64,000 nt of DNA, from contig WHVY01000001.1 in assembly GCA_022266195.1 (NCBI GenBank), positions 18,228,001-18,292,000 on the forward strand. Reading direction: 5' to 3'. This document shows positions 32,829 through 42,496 of the stretch, piece by piece. Below the pieces are notes generated by a model that was not told the origin of the DNA, did no database searches, and saw only the letters and a list, made by a program, of their open reading frames with translations. Both the position numbers and the translations under genes were made by a program. Within the stretch, counting starts at the first letter, position 1. Each line of letters starts with the position of its first letter. This DNA comes from Tetranychus cinnabarinus (taxonomy: Eukaryota > Arthropoda > Arachnida > Trombidiformes > Tetranychidae).

Positions 32829-33921
32829 CAGGAGTAGTAAGAAGAAGCACGGTTTAGCGCAATTTTTCACTGCGCTAACCGTGCTTTTTTCCTCTTTCTT
32901 TTTCTTTTTTTTCTCGATTGTAATTATTGTCAAATTACACAATGTTTTGTAATATTGAATAAGTTTTATTTAATCTTAACAATAGTTAAAATTACGTAAT
33001 ATAACATAAAATGTCTAGACTTAGTCTAGATATATTGCATCTTGAGTTTTATACTAAATTTTCTTCCACATATACAATTTTCTTCAAATCGAAGTTCTTT
33101 TTTGGTACACCCAACGAATTATCCAATAGTCTTTCAAATTCAATAGCATTCATCTCATCATAACTTTTTTTGTTTAGGGTTCAGCTCGGAAGCATCATAG
33201 ATATCATTAATTTGTTTTATCAAATCAATATGATTTCTCTCGTCTAATTGCGAAAGAAATTCATGAGAATCATTTTGCACTATGCCATCCAGCCATTGGA
33301 ACAATTCATAATCATCTCCAGGAATAATCAATTTTCCTTAACCATTAAGGCTGTGAAGTGGTGATGAAGATGGATAATAAGATGATGTTGAAGCCGGGCA
33401 ATCAGATGATGAAACTAATTGATCTGAAGTTGGTTATGACGAAGCTGAAGGCTAAGGAATAAACGAAGATGTTGATGGAACTGAAGCCGGGCCAGATGAT
33501 GAAGTTGTTACATACCTTTGCACAAGTTTTTGAAACTCCTGATGAGAGGGAAGAACAACTTCTAGGGGCTTACAGCCATACTTTTCAAACAACTCTTTCT
33601 CTTGTTTTTGAATTTCTCACATTTTCATAGAGTTTTTTGATTTTATTAATATACTTAGGCATATTGGTTAACTTTTTAAAACTTCAATATCAATTCAATA
33701 AATCAACAAGACTTATAATGAGAGTTATGTCGTCTATGAATAATTTCTTAAGATTATTTTCTTTAATACTGATTTTTCTGATTTGTAAAAAGTTAATAAA
33801 GGAAATATTCAACAACATCACTCTGTTGTGTTCAATGGTATAAAAAAGAAAGAGGAAAAGAAAGAGGAAAAAGCACAGTTAGCGCTGTGGAAAATTGTGC
33901 TATAGCTCTTACTACTACAGG
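32829..33921. mobile_element. 1,093-bp DNA transposon with palindrome-bearing TIRs and TA duplication
   Basis: Imperfect TIRs of about 75 bp begin CAGGAGTAGTAAG (left) and, on the other strand, CCTGTAGTAGTAAG (right). TA flanks both sides (32827-32828, 33922-33923). Each TIR contains its own palindrome (left: GCACGGTTTAGCGC with GCGCTAACCGTGC), followed by a CTTT-rich run. The interior carries a decayed minus-strand coding region (separate entry). The family is not recognised; TA duplication suggests Tc1/mariner-type mobilisation. Confidence 0.75.
33020..33625 (-). pseudogene. Decayed ORF inside the 32.8-kb transposon, family unknown
   Basis: Read on the minus strand, roughly 190 codons are protein-like with only about four stops and one frameshift. 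The order is KELFEKYGCKPLEVV, a Ser/Pro-rich stretch, IIPGDDYELFQWLDGIV, HEFLSQLDERNHIDLI, and after a frameshift YDEMNAIEFERLLDN...GVPKKNFDL. There is no DDE motif. It may be an accessory or DNA-binding protein of the element, or a captured host fragment. Confidence 0.45.
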
Positions 33922-34369
33922 TAACATTAAATAAAACCGATGACCATGCCAATGATATGCCATTAGACATGCCAGTAGTTTTTAACTTTTAATTCTCGTG
34001 GTGTAAAAGATTCTTATACTTCAGTGAAGACTAAACTGCAAAAGCATTGTAAAGTAGATAATGAAATTGTGTTGTGTTGACAATAAGCGCCAAGTAGTGT
34101 TTTAATCTTGCCAGCGACTTACTTTCAAGAAAGAGTCTCGAGCCGAGTCCAGCTAGCAAGATATGCGAGTGGCCGGTCAATTATTGGATTTAAAAAATTG
34201 GTTTTTTCTCAACAGGACTTTCTCACGAAATTCAAGCCATCAGCCATCAAATAAACGTTGGATTCATCAATGTCCATAGGCTGTCTGAAAAAAGACAATA
34301 ACTAACTTTTGGACTTACCTGCATTGTGTGATTGAACGCTTAAACTGGTGGTCTAGATTTCGACAATCG

Positions 34370-34812
34370 ACACCATGACCCATGTGCTGGAATTGGTGGA
34401 ACTGGTGTTTTGGTGGGCGATTCCAATTCTGAATTGGAACGAGATGAATCACAAGATGATCGCAAGCTGAAATATTTAAAGGATTTTTATCAATTGAAAC
34501 ATGTCCAAAAAAAGCAAACATATACTGGGCCTTCAGGACAACACAGGTACGATTACATCTTTTATACCAACAACATCCTCTTACATACAGGAGAACACCT
34601 TCACCACCATGGCTCTGATCAAACACCAATTTTTGCAAGGTTGGTTTTAAATAAAAACGTGCAGTTTACTGAAATGTCAGTCAACTACGAATCCAAAAAA
34701 CATGATTTTACTACTTTGTTGAACGAAATGGATGCTCGTCTTAAAACAACTCTCCCATTATTTTCAATCGATTTTCACTCTTCAATGAATTTATATTTAT
34801 ATATTTTTTGAA
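34370..34812 (+). pseudogene. Endonuclease/exonuclease/phosphatase-fold remnant
   Basis: The open frame contains the late motifs of the EEP fold: GVLVGDSNSEL (normally GDFN), a RYDYIFYT segment and SDQTPIFARL (normally SDH.P). The catalytic His of the last motif is Gln and the N-terminal half is absent, so it is not an active enzyme. It could derive from a LINE endonuclease or from a host EEP gene; the lone C-terminal part does not discriminate. Confidence 0.5.
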
Positions 34813-34949
34813 GTTAAATAAACAATTTCTACTGATTCCTATTGTCTAAATTACCCATTGCTGGTGTCACATAATAATAATTTGAAATACTAACATCGTT
34901 AAAAAACGACATTTGATAGTCTGCAGCACTATGCATATTCAGACTGTTA

Positions 34950-35275
34950 TTGTCAGACTTAAGAATATAAAAAAGAATGTACGTCAGACCCAGGATTTCT
35001 TGGAATAAATGAAATAGAGAAATAAACTATGATCTATTTTATGTTAAGTTAAGGACTTAAGAAGTGAATTTTCCAAGTAAAGAGATTTGAATAAGGTTAA
35101 ATCAAACTTATTTTATGATGAAAAGAATTATCCGAGAAGTTGAACGCTGCTAAGAAATTGCTGACCAACTCTAAAATTAGTAAGAATCAACTAATAAATA
35201 AGGTATTTACATATTAACTAAAGCCTAAAAATAGGTTTAAGGTTCCGTCAAACCCAACTTTCCCAGTTCCAAAAC
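34950..35275. repeat. Tandem duplication, copy A (3' flank of the 81-aa gene)
   Basis: Aligns with 35860-36165: shared aataaactatgatctatttta, ttttccaagtaaagaga and the last five codons plus 3'UTR of the 81-aa gene. The offset is about 900 bp. Confidence 0.8.
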
Positions 35276-35482
35276 TGTAGTTTTAGCTCTTTTTGGAGTT
35301 AAACCAATCGATGAAGTCGGCATCCTAGTATTTGGATGAACCATCCTTCCAATCATACCAACACGTTGCATTTCACCGGTTTCTGGATTTTCTTCATAGA
35401 TTCCTCGTTCTTCAACAATATTTGGATGGGAGAACGGCATGTATGAATACGTGTGGTCACCATTATTTTTGATGGAGAGCAT
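35237..35482 (-). CDS. Conserved-looking 81-aa protein of unknown function
   Basis: Complete 81-codon frame from ATG 35482, without signal peptide or membrane span. It is rich in charged and polar residues (HPNIVEERGIYEENPETGE, GMIGRMVHPNTR, LTPKRAKTTVLELGKLGL). Upstream on the same strand a GTAAGT donor near 35567 and a TTTCTAATTCAG acceptor near 35514 define a 5'UTR intron of about 50 nt, supporting a real transcript. No family recognised. The 3' end, but not the body, was duplicated to about 36120. Confidence 0.6.
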   Translation of the reverse strand: MLSIKNNGDHTYSYMPFSHPNIVEERGIYEENPETGEMQRVGMIGRMVHPNTRMPTSSIGLTPKRAKTTVLELGKLGLTEP

Positions 35483-35859
35483 TGTAATCGAAAAAGGATA
35501 GTATAGGGTAAACTGAATTAGAAATAACTGATAAAAAGTAATTGATGAATGATGAACTTACAACTGTCAGAGCGGGAAATAAAGTAAACAAATACGGAAG
35601 ATACGGAAAAAGGAACTAATACAGTGGCGCCATCTGTTAACTAGTGAATTAACATAGAATTTGGGTTCATAAGCGCCAATTTTGAATTAAGATTTAATGA
35701 TTGTTGGTCTGAAATGATTCTAATTGCTTTTAAATTGATCAAATGATTATTTACAGTTAATGATTGTGTAAGGAAATGAATTTAGACACGTCCAAAAGGG
35801 ACTTTGGACTTTTCTTAGAGGGAATGAATGTCAGACCCTGGATTTAAAATTACTAAATT

Positions 35860-36165
35860 TATTGTCAGACTGAAGAATTAGAGATAAAATGTGCATCAAC
35901 AGCGAAATAAACTATGATCTATTTTATGTAAGGTTAAAGAATTAAGAAGAAAATTTTCCAAGTAAAGAGACCTGAATAAGGTTAAATGAAACTTATTTTA
36001 TGATTAAAAGAATTATCCGAGAAGCTAAATGGTTCTAAGAAATTGCTAACCTAACTCGTAAATTATTAAATTTAAACCAATAAATAAGGTATTTGCATAC
36101 GGATAAAAGCCTAAAAATAGGTTCAAGGGTCCATCAGATCCAACTTTCCCAGATCGTAAATTGAT
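35860..36165. repeat. Tandem duplication, copy B
   Basis: Second copy of 34950-35275. It stops after the last few codons of the 81-aa gene, so the gene itself is not doubled. Confidence 0.75.
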
Positions 36166-36169
36166 AAAG

Positions 36170-36657
36170 TTTAACTATCAAGAAGGGAAAAAGGTCAAAC
36201 AACCATCTGGTGACTTAAGGTCACGTACTCCACACTCCCAAACGGGACTATAAAAAGAATTGATAAAGTTTGATCATGATCCATAAGTTTAGTTTTGAAA
36301 TTATCACGTTAAGATTTGTGGATCAACACGTTTAGTTTTCGAGTAACTAAGTTCAGTTTAATTATTTTGTTTCAACATTAAGACATTGCTTGGTGTTATT
36401 CAAGTTTACTGTACCTTTTCTTTATTTGAGTGTTTAACAACAGTTCTATGAAACCATAGATTTCAATAAAGAGTTTTCAACGAGAAAAATTATGTCTTTC
36501 TCCCCTTTAATCATTCTTAACGGTCGTCAGTCCCATCATCTATCTTACCATGGAACCCGACTCGGTGACAATATTAAGCTTTGAAATTCATTTGTTTATG
36601 CAATTTTATAAAACTACTGAATCGATTGAAGTAACTGTAAGTCACCCGAACTTTACT
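36170..36657. other. Intergenic, no gene
   Basis: Non-coding; contains AATAAAGAG near 36465. No gene recognised. Confidence 0.4.
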
Positions 36658-38556
36658 TTATTTGCGAATTATAGCAATCAAAAACCAAATGGCTATTTCA
36701 AAAAAATGCAAAATTAATATCATAAACAAAATTAGAAGATATGAATGAAATATATCATGAAGTCCTCTGTAATTCAATGATTTCCAACTTAGATCAGCCG
36801 CATTTCGAGAATCCTCTGATTTGTGAAAGTCATATAAACTTGCAGGATAAAAGGAAAGAATGAAACCAACGAAAACATCGCTCTCTATTTTTGAAGAAAT
36901 CCCACCTTGGATCAAACGATGAGCCCTACAAAGAATGAAGAAAGGATAAGTTACATTAAATATGAGATCATTTCTTAACAATAAGTCACAGAGGAAAGTT
37001 CAGTCTTGGTTCTGAAGGATTTGAGAAACATAACTGAAGGGCATAGCTTGCAATGATCTTTGAAAAGATTTTACCAACAGTGTTCTTGATAAGGTTTAAT
37101 AGTGCCAGATATTGCAAGAAATAATTGCTAATTTAGATAATAATTTAAGTCAATTCACTCACAGAGTATTCCATCTTATTCTGGCGGAATCGGCCGTATA
37201 GCCAAAAAGCATAGATTGTAATGATCTATGAAAAGGTTTGACTGAGAAATACTGTTCTTGGTTATTTTTACGTAAAGATGCAGCAGATAATAATGGAGTT
37301 AACTTTTTACCAATACCAGAGACAAAGGTTACCATCTTGTCCCTTCTTTCAAACACAGGAATAGGTCCTAGTGGAAAGGGTTCATCGAGTCCGGCGGCGA
37401 CACTGCGTTCATAAACATCAGCATAATCTTTGGTTACTTGGGCTTTGAAAAAGTCATACTTTGAAATACCTTCAATGAAAAACGGTATTTTACCCTTATT
37501 CATGGCATCTTTCAATGTATCAATCTTGTAGTCTCTGTTTCCGACAATTGTTTGAGTGTTGAATGAAGCATTAAAAATGAAAAAAGGAAACATCAAGATG
37601 ATCATTTGAATAAAGCAAAGCAATGATGAACGTCGAGTAAAATGTTGGTGCAATGATATGCCAAAAGATTTGTAAATGGCTGTAAGCAATGCTTCAATTT
37701 TGAAGCGATTAACAGCAATCAATTCCAATATTAATATGGACAGAATGGCCAGTAATACAGGAATCACGCTGATTGATGTTAGACTTGAAACAACTGTTGA
37801 AGTATTATCATCTAAATTTCGTACTGTGCTGACATAAAATAGTTGCTCAGATATAACTGAAGTGAAATGACCAGGAGCCTTTTGGGTATCTAACGGTAAT
37901 GGCAGGAAGCACATATCAGCCTTCTGTTATCAACGAATATAAAAAGAAACATTCAATTTACAATGATCGCTACCATCGCTGCAAATGACGAATAGTTGAT
38001 TTGTTTGTTTTTGTATCCATTTGATTAAAATAACTTTAAATCCAAATCCATCCAACAATTAAATCCACCTCACTTTACATTATTTATGTCGGAGAGTCAA
38101 GTTAATAGTCAAAAACTTATGCCTCAAATAGCCTTTTACTTACCCCTTCTTGCATCAAACCCAAAACTCCATCATCATAACCAGATTCTGTCAGCGCACC
38201 CAATTGTCCACTATCCGGTAGAATGAATTTCACACTAACAAGAAAATTTACTTGAACATTTGAATAGTTAGTACTTTCAACAGAATGATAACAGTTTCTT
38301 ACTTGTAAGGACCATAAGAACTGAGCATAGCTGCAAACCCTTTCAAAGCCTTCAAATGAGGAACAATTTCACCATCTTCTTCATCAAATCCTTGAGCGAA
38401 TGGCACCTTCAAAATGAAATAAGTTATTAGATGAGAATCTCAATCATAGAGTTCAATTGCTTACCGTAAAAGCGCCAACAGTTAAATTAATTTTGCGCAT
38501 TTCAAATATCACAATATAATTAGTTAAATGTTCAAAACGATCAAAGCTTTGAATAA
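36658..38556 (-). CDS. Ionotropic-receptor-like (variant iGluR) channel, 5' end unresolved
   Basis: Five exons join in phase: 38556-38465, 38406-38303, 38234-38144, 37923-37163 and 36925-36658. The order follows an ionotropic receptor: a ligand-binding S1 half (NLTVGAFTVPFAQGFDEED, then KFILPDSGQLGALTESGYDDGVLGLMQEGKADMCFLPLP), a first membrane span (ISVIPVLLAILSILILELI), a second (SLLCFIQMIILMFPFFIFNAS) leading into the S2 half, and a final span (YLLILFMILILHFFEIAIWF) after AHRLIQGGI. The glutamate-binding Arg/Asp pattern of true iGluRs is not evident, as in insect-type chemosensory IRs. No signal peptide exon was found; upstream sequence has stops, so the gene may start further 5' or be truncated. 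Confidence 0.7.
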
Positions 38557-38619
38557 CTTGAGACACAAAATAGTTATTTGATGGATTCAACAGATTTCTC
38601 GACAATTGCTATCCATTCA

Positions 38620-39440
38620 AGCCTTCCTTGTTGTTTCAAGATTGGAAATGTTTGTTTTTCAGGAAAATGGATTTTTTAACCAGCATAGCAATTTAATGTA
38701 TCCTTGCTTTTTGTCACACATAATATGATAAGAAATTAATGATCTATTAGTTTAATATTAAGAATGGCTTAGTAGTTCGATAAAAAAATGTCATTTCATG
38801 AAATGAACCAGAAATGAGAAAGATTTTGAAAGAATACCAAATCAATGGTATTTAATTTAAAATTAAATGCTGTGAGAAAATAAGTTGCCATAACAAATGA
38901 AATGCCACATTTTTACAAATTCATACAGTACATTGAAATAAAGTTCAGTATAAGATTAATCAATTGATTTTAGATTACAGTTTCCCATGTTTTTCTCATG
39001 AAATAGCTATTTCACAAGAGTAACTTCTGTTACAGTAATATATTAATAATTTTGTGAGTGAAACGACTTCAGAGACCTGCCAGTAATTTAGACTCACTTG
39101 AAATAGCTTATTTACACTATTAGTCGAACAGCACAATTCAGGATTTTCAATTTTCCTTAATCAAGTAAACCTAAAATGTTGCTTTAAGCTGATTCCGCGA
39201 GTTTTTGGATTGATATTTTATCGAAAGAAAATTAAGTCAAACCACTCTATTGATGTTAAATAGTATTTAATAAAACTGTTAAATTTCTTAACAGCACATT
39301 TAATATTCACAGTAAACAAAAACTGAAACGAAATTCATTTCACCAAATAATTAATGGTTAATAATAAAGGTTGTGATTGATGAATAAATATTATTCATTA
39401 TATGATGATTGAATACAAAAAAAACGATGTAAAGTTGAAT
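38620..39440. other. Intergenic with decayed MITE relative
   Basis: No gene seen. 39095-39250 is related to the interior of the MITE at 30118-30423 (shared ttatttacactatt and cgagttttt blocks). Confidence 0.5.
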
Positions 39441-39516
39441 GTATTGGTAGACAATTAAGATCAGCAATTTAATGTTATAAATATAAGGACCACCGTTTGA
39501 AACTTGGTCATTCTAG

Positions 39517-40105
39517 TTAAGGAAAGACTGTTGAGATAAATTGAAAAAATTAGAAGTGAATAGTAAAGATTATCAAATTGATTGACCACTCTATACTTAC
39601 ATTGGTCAATATATTCAATACCACCGATGGGGTAACCATTACCATAACCATAGCCAAGACCAGGAGCGAAACCAGGCGCGAAGCCAGGAGGGAAACCAGG
39701 AACGAAACCAGATCCAAAACCAGGAGCAAAACCAGGAGCCAATCCCGGAGCAAAACCAGGAATGAAACCAGGAGCATAACCAGCAGTTAAACCAGGAATT
39801 AAACTAGAAGCTAAACCGGAATAGTCTACTATAAAACATATGAACAGAACGAAAATTAATGACATGAATCGGGATGATAATTGCTTAATATATTCAAAAA
39901 ACTTACAGTCAGGATAAAATAGATTTCGAGGCTTCGAGTGGCTACCTTTAACTGTCGATTCAGTCGTCTTTGATTCATCGTGTTCGGGCTTTGTTGAGCT
40001 CACCTCGGGATTGTTTACTCTAATTGGTTCACAATTAACAGTACACAAATTTAACATTAAAAAAATGGTTACTAAACAAAACATTCGCAATTGTGTAAGT
40101 GCCAT
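39517..40105 (-). CDS. Secreted protein with APGF/PGFAPG repeats (145 aa)
   Basis: Three exons: 40105-39907, 39828-39601 and 39527-39517. All junctions keep phase, and the last exon encodes only FFP and the stop. A signal peptide (MALTQLRMFCLVTIFLMLNLCTVNC) is followed by a charged, Ser/Thr-rich propeptide-like part (NNPEVSSTKPEHDESKTTES). Then come about a dozen x-PGF/PGL units (GFIPGFAPGLAPGF) and a Gly/Tyr segment (GYGYGNGYPIGG). Elastin- or silk-like in composition; no family recognised. A TATAAATA lies 76 bp upstream of the ATG, and an arthropod-type initiator (TCAGTC) lies near 40155. Confidence 0.72.
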
Positions 40106-40180
40106 GTTGTTGAAGTAAACACTCAAGAGAAGTGAATTCAATTTTGTAACTGACTGACTTTATGAGCTTTATCAATACCT

Positions 40181-40188
40181 TATTTATA
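40181..40188 (-). promoter_or_regulatory. TATA box of the PGF-repeat gene
   Basis: TATAAATA on the minus strand, about 30 bp upstream of a TCAGTCAGT initiator-like motif, giving a good core promoter geometry. Confidence 0.6.
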
Positions 40189-40189
40189 C

Positions 40190-40938
40190 CTTTGTAATTT
40201 TGATTGCTTGGAATATTTTAAATTGTCTATTTTTAATAAAACAAGTAAGGAATAGAAATAAGCCATTTTGATTGAATAATTTCAATAGTTTACTGTAACA
40301 CTGATTCATTGCGATGAACGCTGTTTTATTCAAAGATTAATTGATACAATTGTTGAATAACTGATGCTAAATAATTTATACATTACACTAAAAATAATAC
40401 ATAATCATTACGATTCAAGCTCCTGAACAATGGATTTTCAATGGATAATTCAGTTAAGAAATAAAATCACGTTGAAGTAAATTAAATGTTATCGCTTAGG
40501 CAACTCCATGATTATTAATTTGTTTTCGTAATTAACAAATCAAAATCAATTGCTGAATCTGCAGAATGTAATTCACATATCAAGGTCTCTATTATAATTA
40601 TAATTCATTGACTTGGTAGTGAAACTTAAAAATAAACAATGAAGGTTGGAAGCTAACCAAATAAATTGCAGAATTGTAGTGTTTTTTGATTTATTTTTAC
40701 TTATTTGATCTTATTAATTAACAAAACCTATTCCTCTAAGCATTTGACATTAGCATCTAATCAATCTAATTAACTATCTAATTAGTTCAGCCTTAGAATA
40801 AATTTTCAAGTTGCTTTACCCTTTTAAATTTCCCTCTTGATTTGGATTGACCTGATTGACTATTTTGATGGAGATGCGATTAGTTTTGAAAAATTTCTAT
40901 AGATGTCGACTGTAAATAAAAAAAGGTGAAAAAGTGAA
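40190..40938. other. Divergent intergenic region
   Basis: AT-rich promoter region between the PGF-repeat gene and holocarboxylase synthetase; no coding signal. Confidence 0.45.
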
Positions 40939-42190
40939 ATGTTTACTTCTTTGAATCACGGTTTCTCATTTGCCCAAAAAAAGTGGATCCTGTCCAACGA
41001 AACGATGATAAAGTCAAATGCTTCAAGAGTTTGCCAAATGTTGTCAAACAAACATTTCGGTGGTTTTAAACAAGACATCATTGAACCTGCGAAACCCTCG
41101 TTGACTGCGGCTTACTGTGTTTCTCGATTTAATGATGCAATAAGTGACATGTTAATCAAACAAATCAATGATAATTCCAAGCTACCTGTTTACATTAAAA
41201 AAGGTATATCGGAAGATGAGGATGTGAAGACTCATCCCCGTATACCAATCATACTAAATGTTCCAATTACCTCATTACCGACTAATTCATTCAACTTCGA
41301 TCGTTACTTTGATAACCTGGAATCGTTTCGCTTTGGACATACAATCATCTATTCGGAAGTAACAACAACTACAATTGATCTGATTGATCCTTTCATCTCT
41401 ATCGATGGCTTGGTTACAGTTGCAGGAGTCCAAACCCAAGGCCGGGGAAGAAGTGGAAATACTTGGGTCTCTCCTAAAGGATGTGCAATGTTTTGTGTTG
41501 CATTTCATATTCCCCTTTCATCGCGACTTGGACAAAGTTTAGGTTTAGTTCAACATTTAGTATCATTAGCAGTTCTTCGAGGAATCATACGAGCAGCTGG
41601 TTATGAGAAACTAGGTAAGAACAATAAAATTCATCGATAACAAAAGTCTGTTTACGCTTTACGGATATATTTTTTCATCAAATTTTCCTCATTTCGAAAA
41701 CTTTCCTCTTACAGATTTACGACTCAAATGGCCTAATGATATTTATTGGGCAAAATCTGTTAAAGTTAGTGGTAACATTGTTACATCAAGTTTGATCGGG
41801 AATAACGTCCAGTGCATTGCTGCTGTCGGTGTCAATGTAAACAATTCACATCCAGGTCAACCGTTGAATCAATTGATTACCAATTGCCTTGAAACTAAAG
41901 AGTTACAGCCACTTACAGTGGAGGAAGTTATCGCTAGATCTTTGAATGAGCTAGATTACTTGATTAAAGAAACTGAGAGGACTGGTATTGAAATGTTAAA
42001 GAAATTATATCTTCAACATTGGTTACACACTGAACAAAAGATTAAGATATCCGGTGATAAAGAAGTGACGATCAAAGGAATTGATGATCATGGTTACTTG
42101 TTGGTTGAAGACGCGTCAGGAAAAATATCAACTGTTCAACCTGATGGAAATCGTTTTGATATGATGCAGAACATGATTGTGAAAAAATGA
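40939..42190 (+). CDS. HLCS: Holocarboxylase synthetase / biotin-protein ligase (383 aa)
   Basis: Transfers biotin, via biotinyl-AMP, to a lysine of mitochondrial and cytosolic carboxylases. Two exons, 40939-41614 and 41715-42190, join in phase across a 100-nt intron. The ligase core is clear: GRGRSGNTWVSPKGC (residues 168-181, the biotinyl-AMP binding loop), LRLKWPNDIYW with the catalytic Lys230, GVNVNNSHPG, and a C-terminal SH3-like domain (KISGDKEVTIKGIDDHGYLLV). A short N-terminal region includes the FNFDRYFDNLES segment typical of eukaryotic enzymes. At 383 residues it is much shorter than human HLCS (about 726), so the long N-terminal extension is absent or in unseen upstream exons. Confidence 0.92.
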
Positions 42191-42441
42191 TTGACTTTTG
42201 AATTTGGATAAATAGCTCATTTTAAAACAAGAAAGGGTTATGGGTGTTTGGAAATTTTGAATGTTTCTTATCTAATCATGATGGATCTTTTTTTAGACTC
42301 GGTCCTTTTGCTCAACTTACATGACATTCATTCCTAAATGGGTTTTCGGTCTCCTATACCTTTTTAATTCCTGCCGCATTTTAAAGCATTTAATGTTGCT
42401 ATTATTACTCATATTTTCTATTCAGTTAACACTGAGTTGCC

Positions 42442-42447
42442 AATAAA
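42442..42447 (+). terminator. Polyadenylation signal of HLCS
   Basis: AATAAA about 250 nt beyond the HLCS stop, only about 50 nt from the NOL9 stop on the opposite strand; the two 3'UTRs are convergent and may overlap. Confidence 0.45.
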
Positions 42448-42496
42448 CAAATTTTTTTTTGAATATTTTTTTACATAAAAAAGAAAACGATTCATT

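Noticed and set aside
36400..36580. Possible solo-LTR end (AATAAAGAG followed by a GGAACCCGACTCGGTGAC stretch)
   Set aside because: No second LTR, no target duplication and no TG...CA ends could be established.
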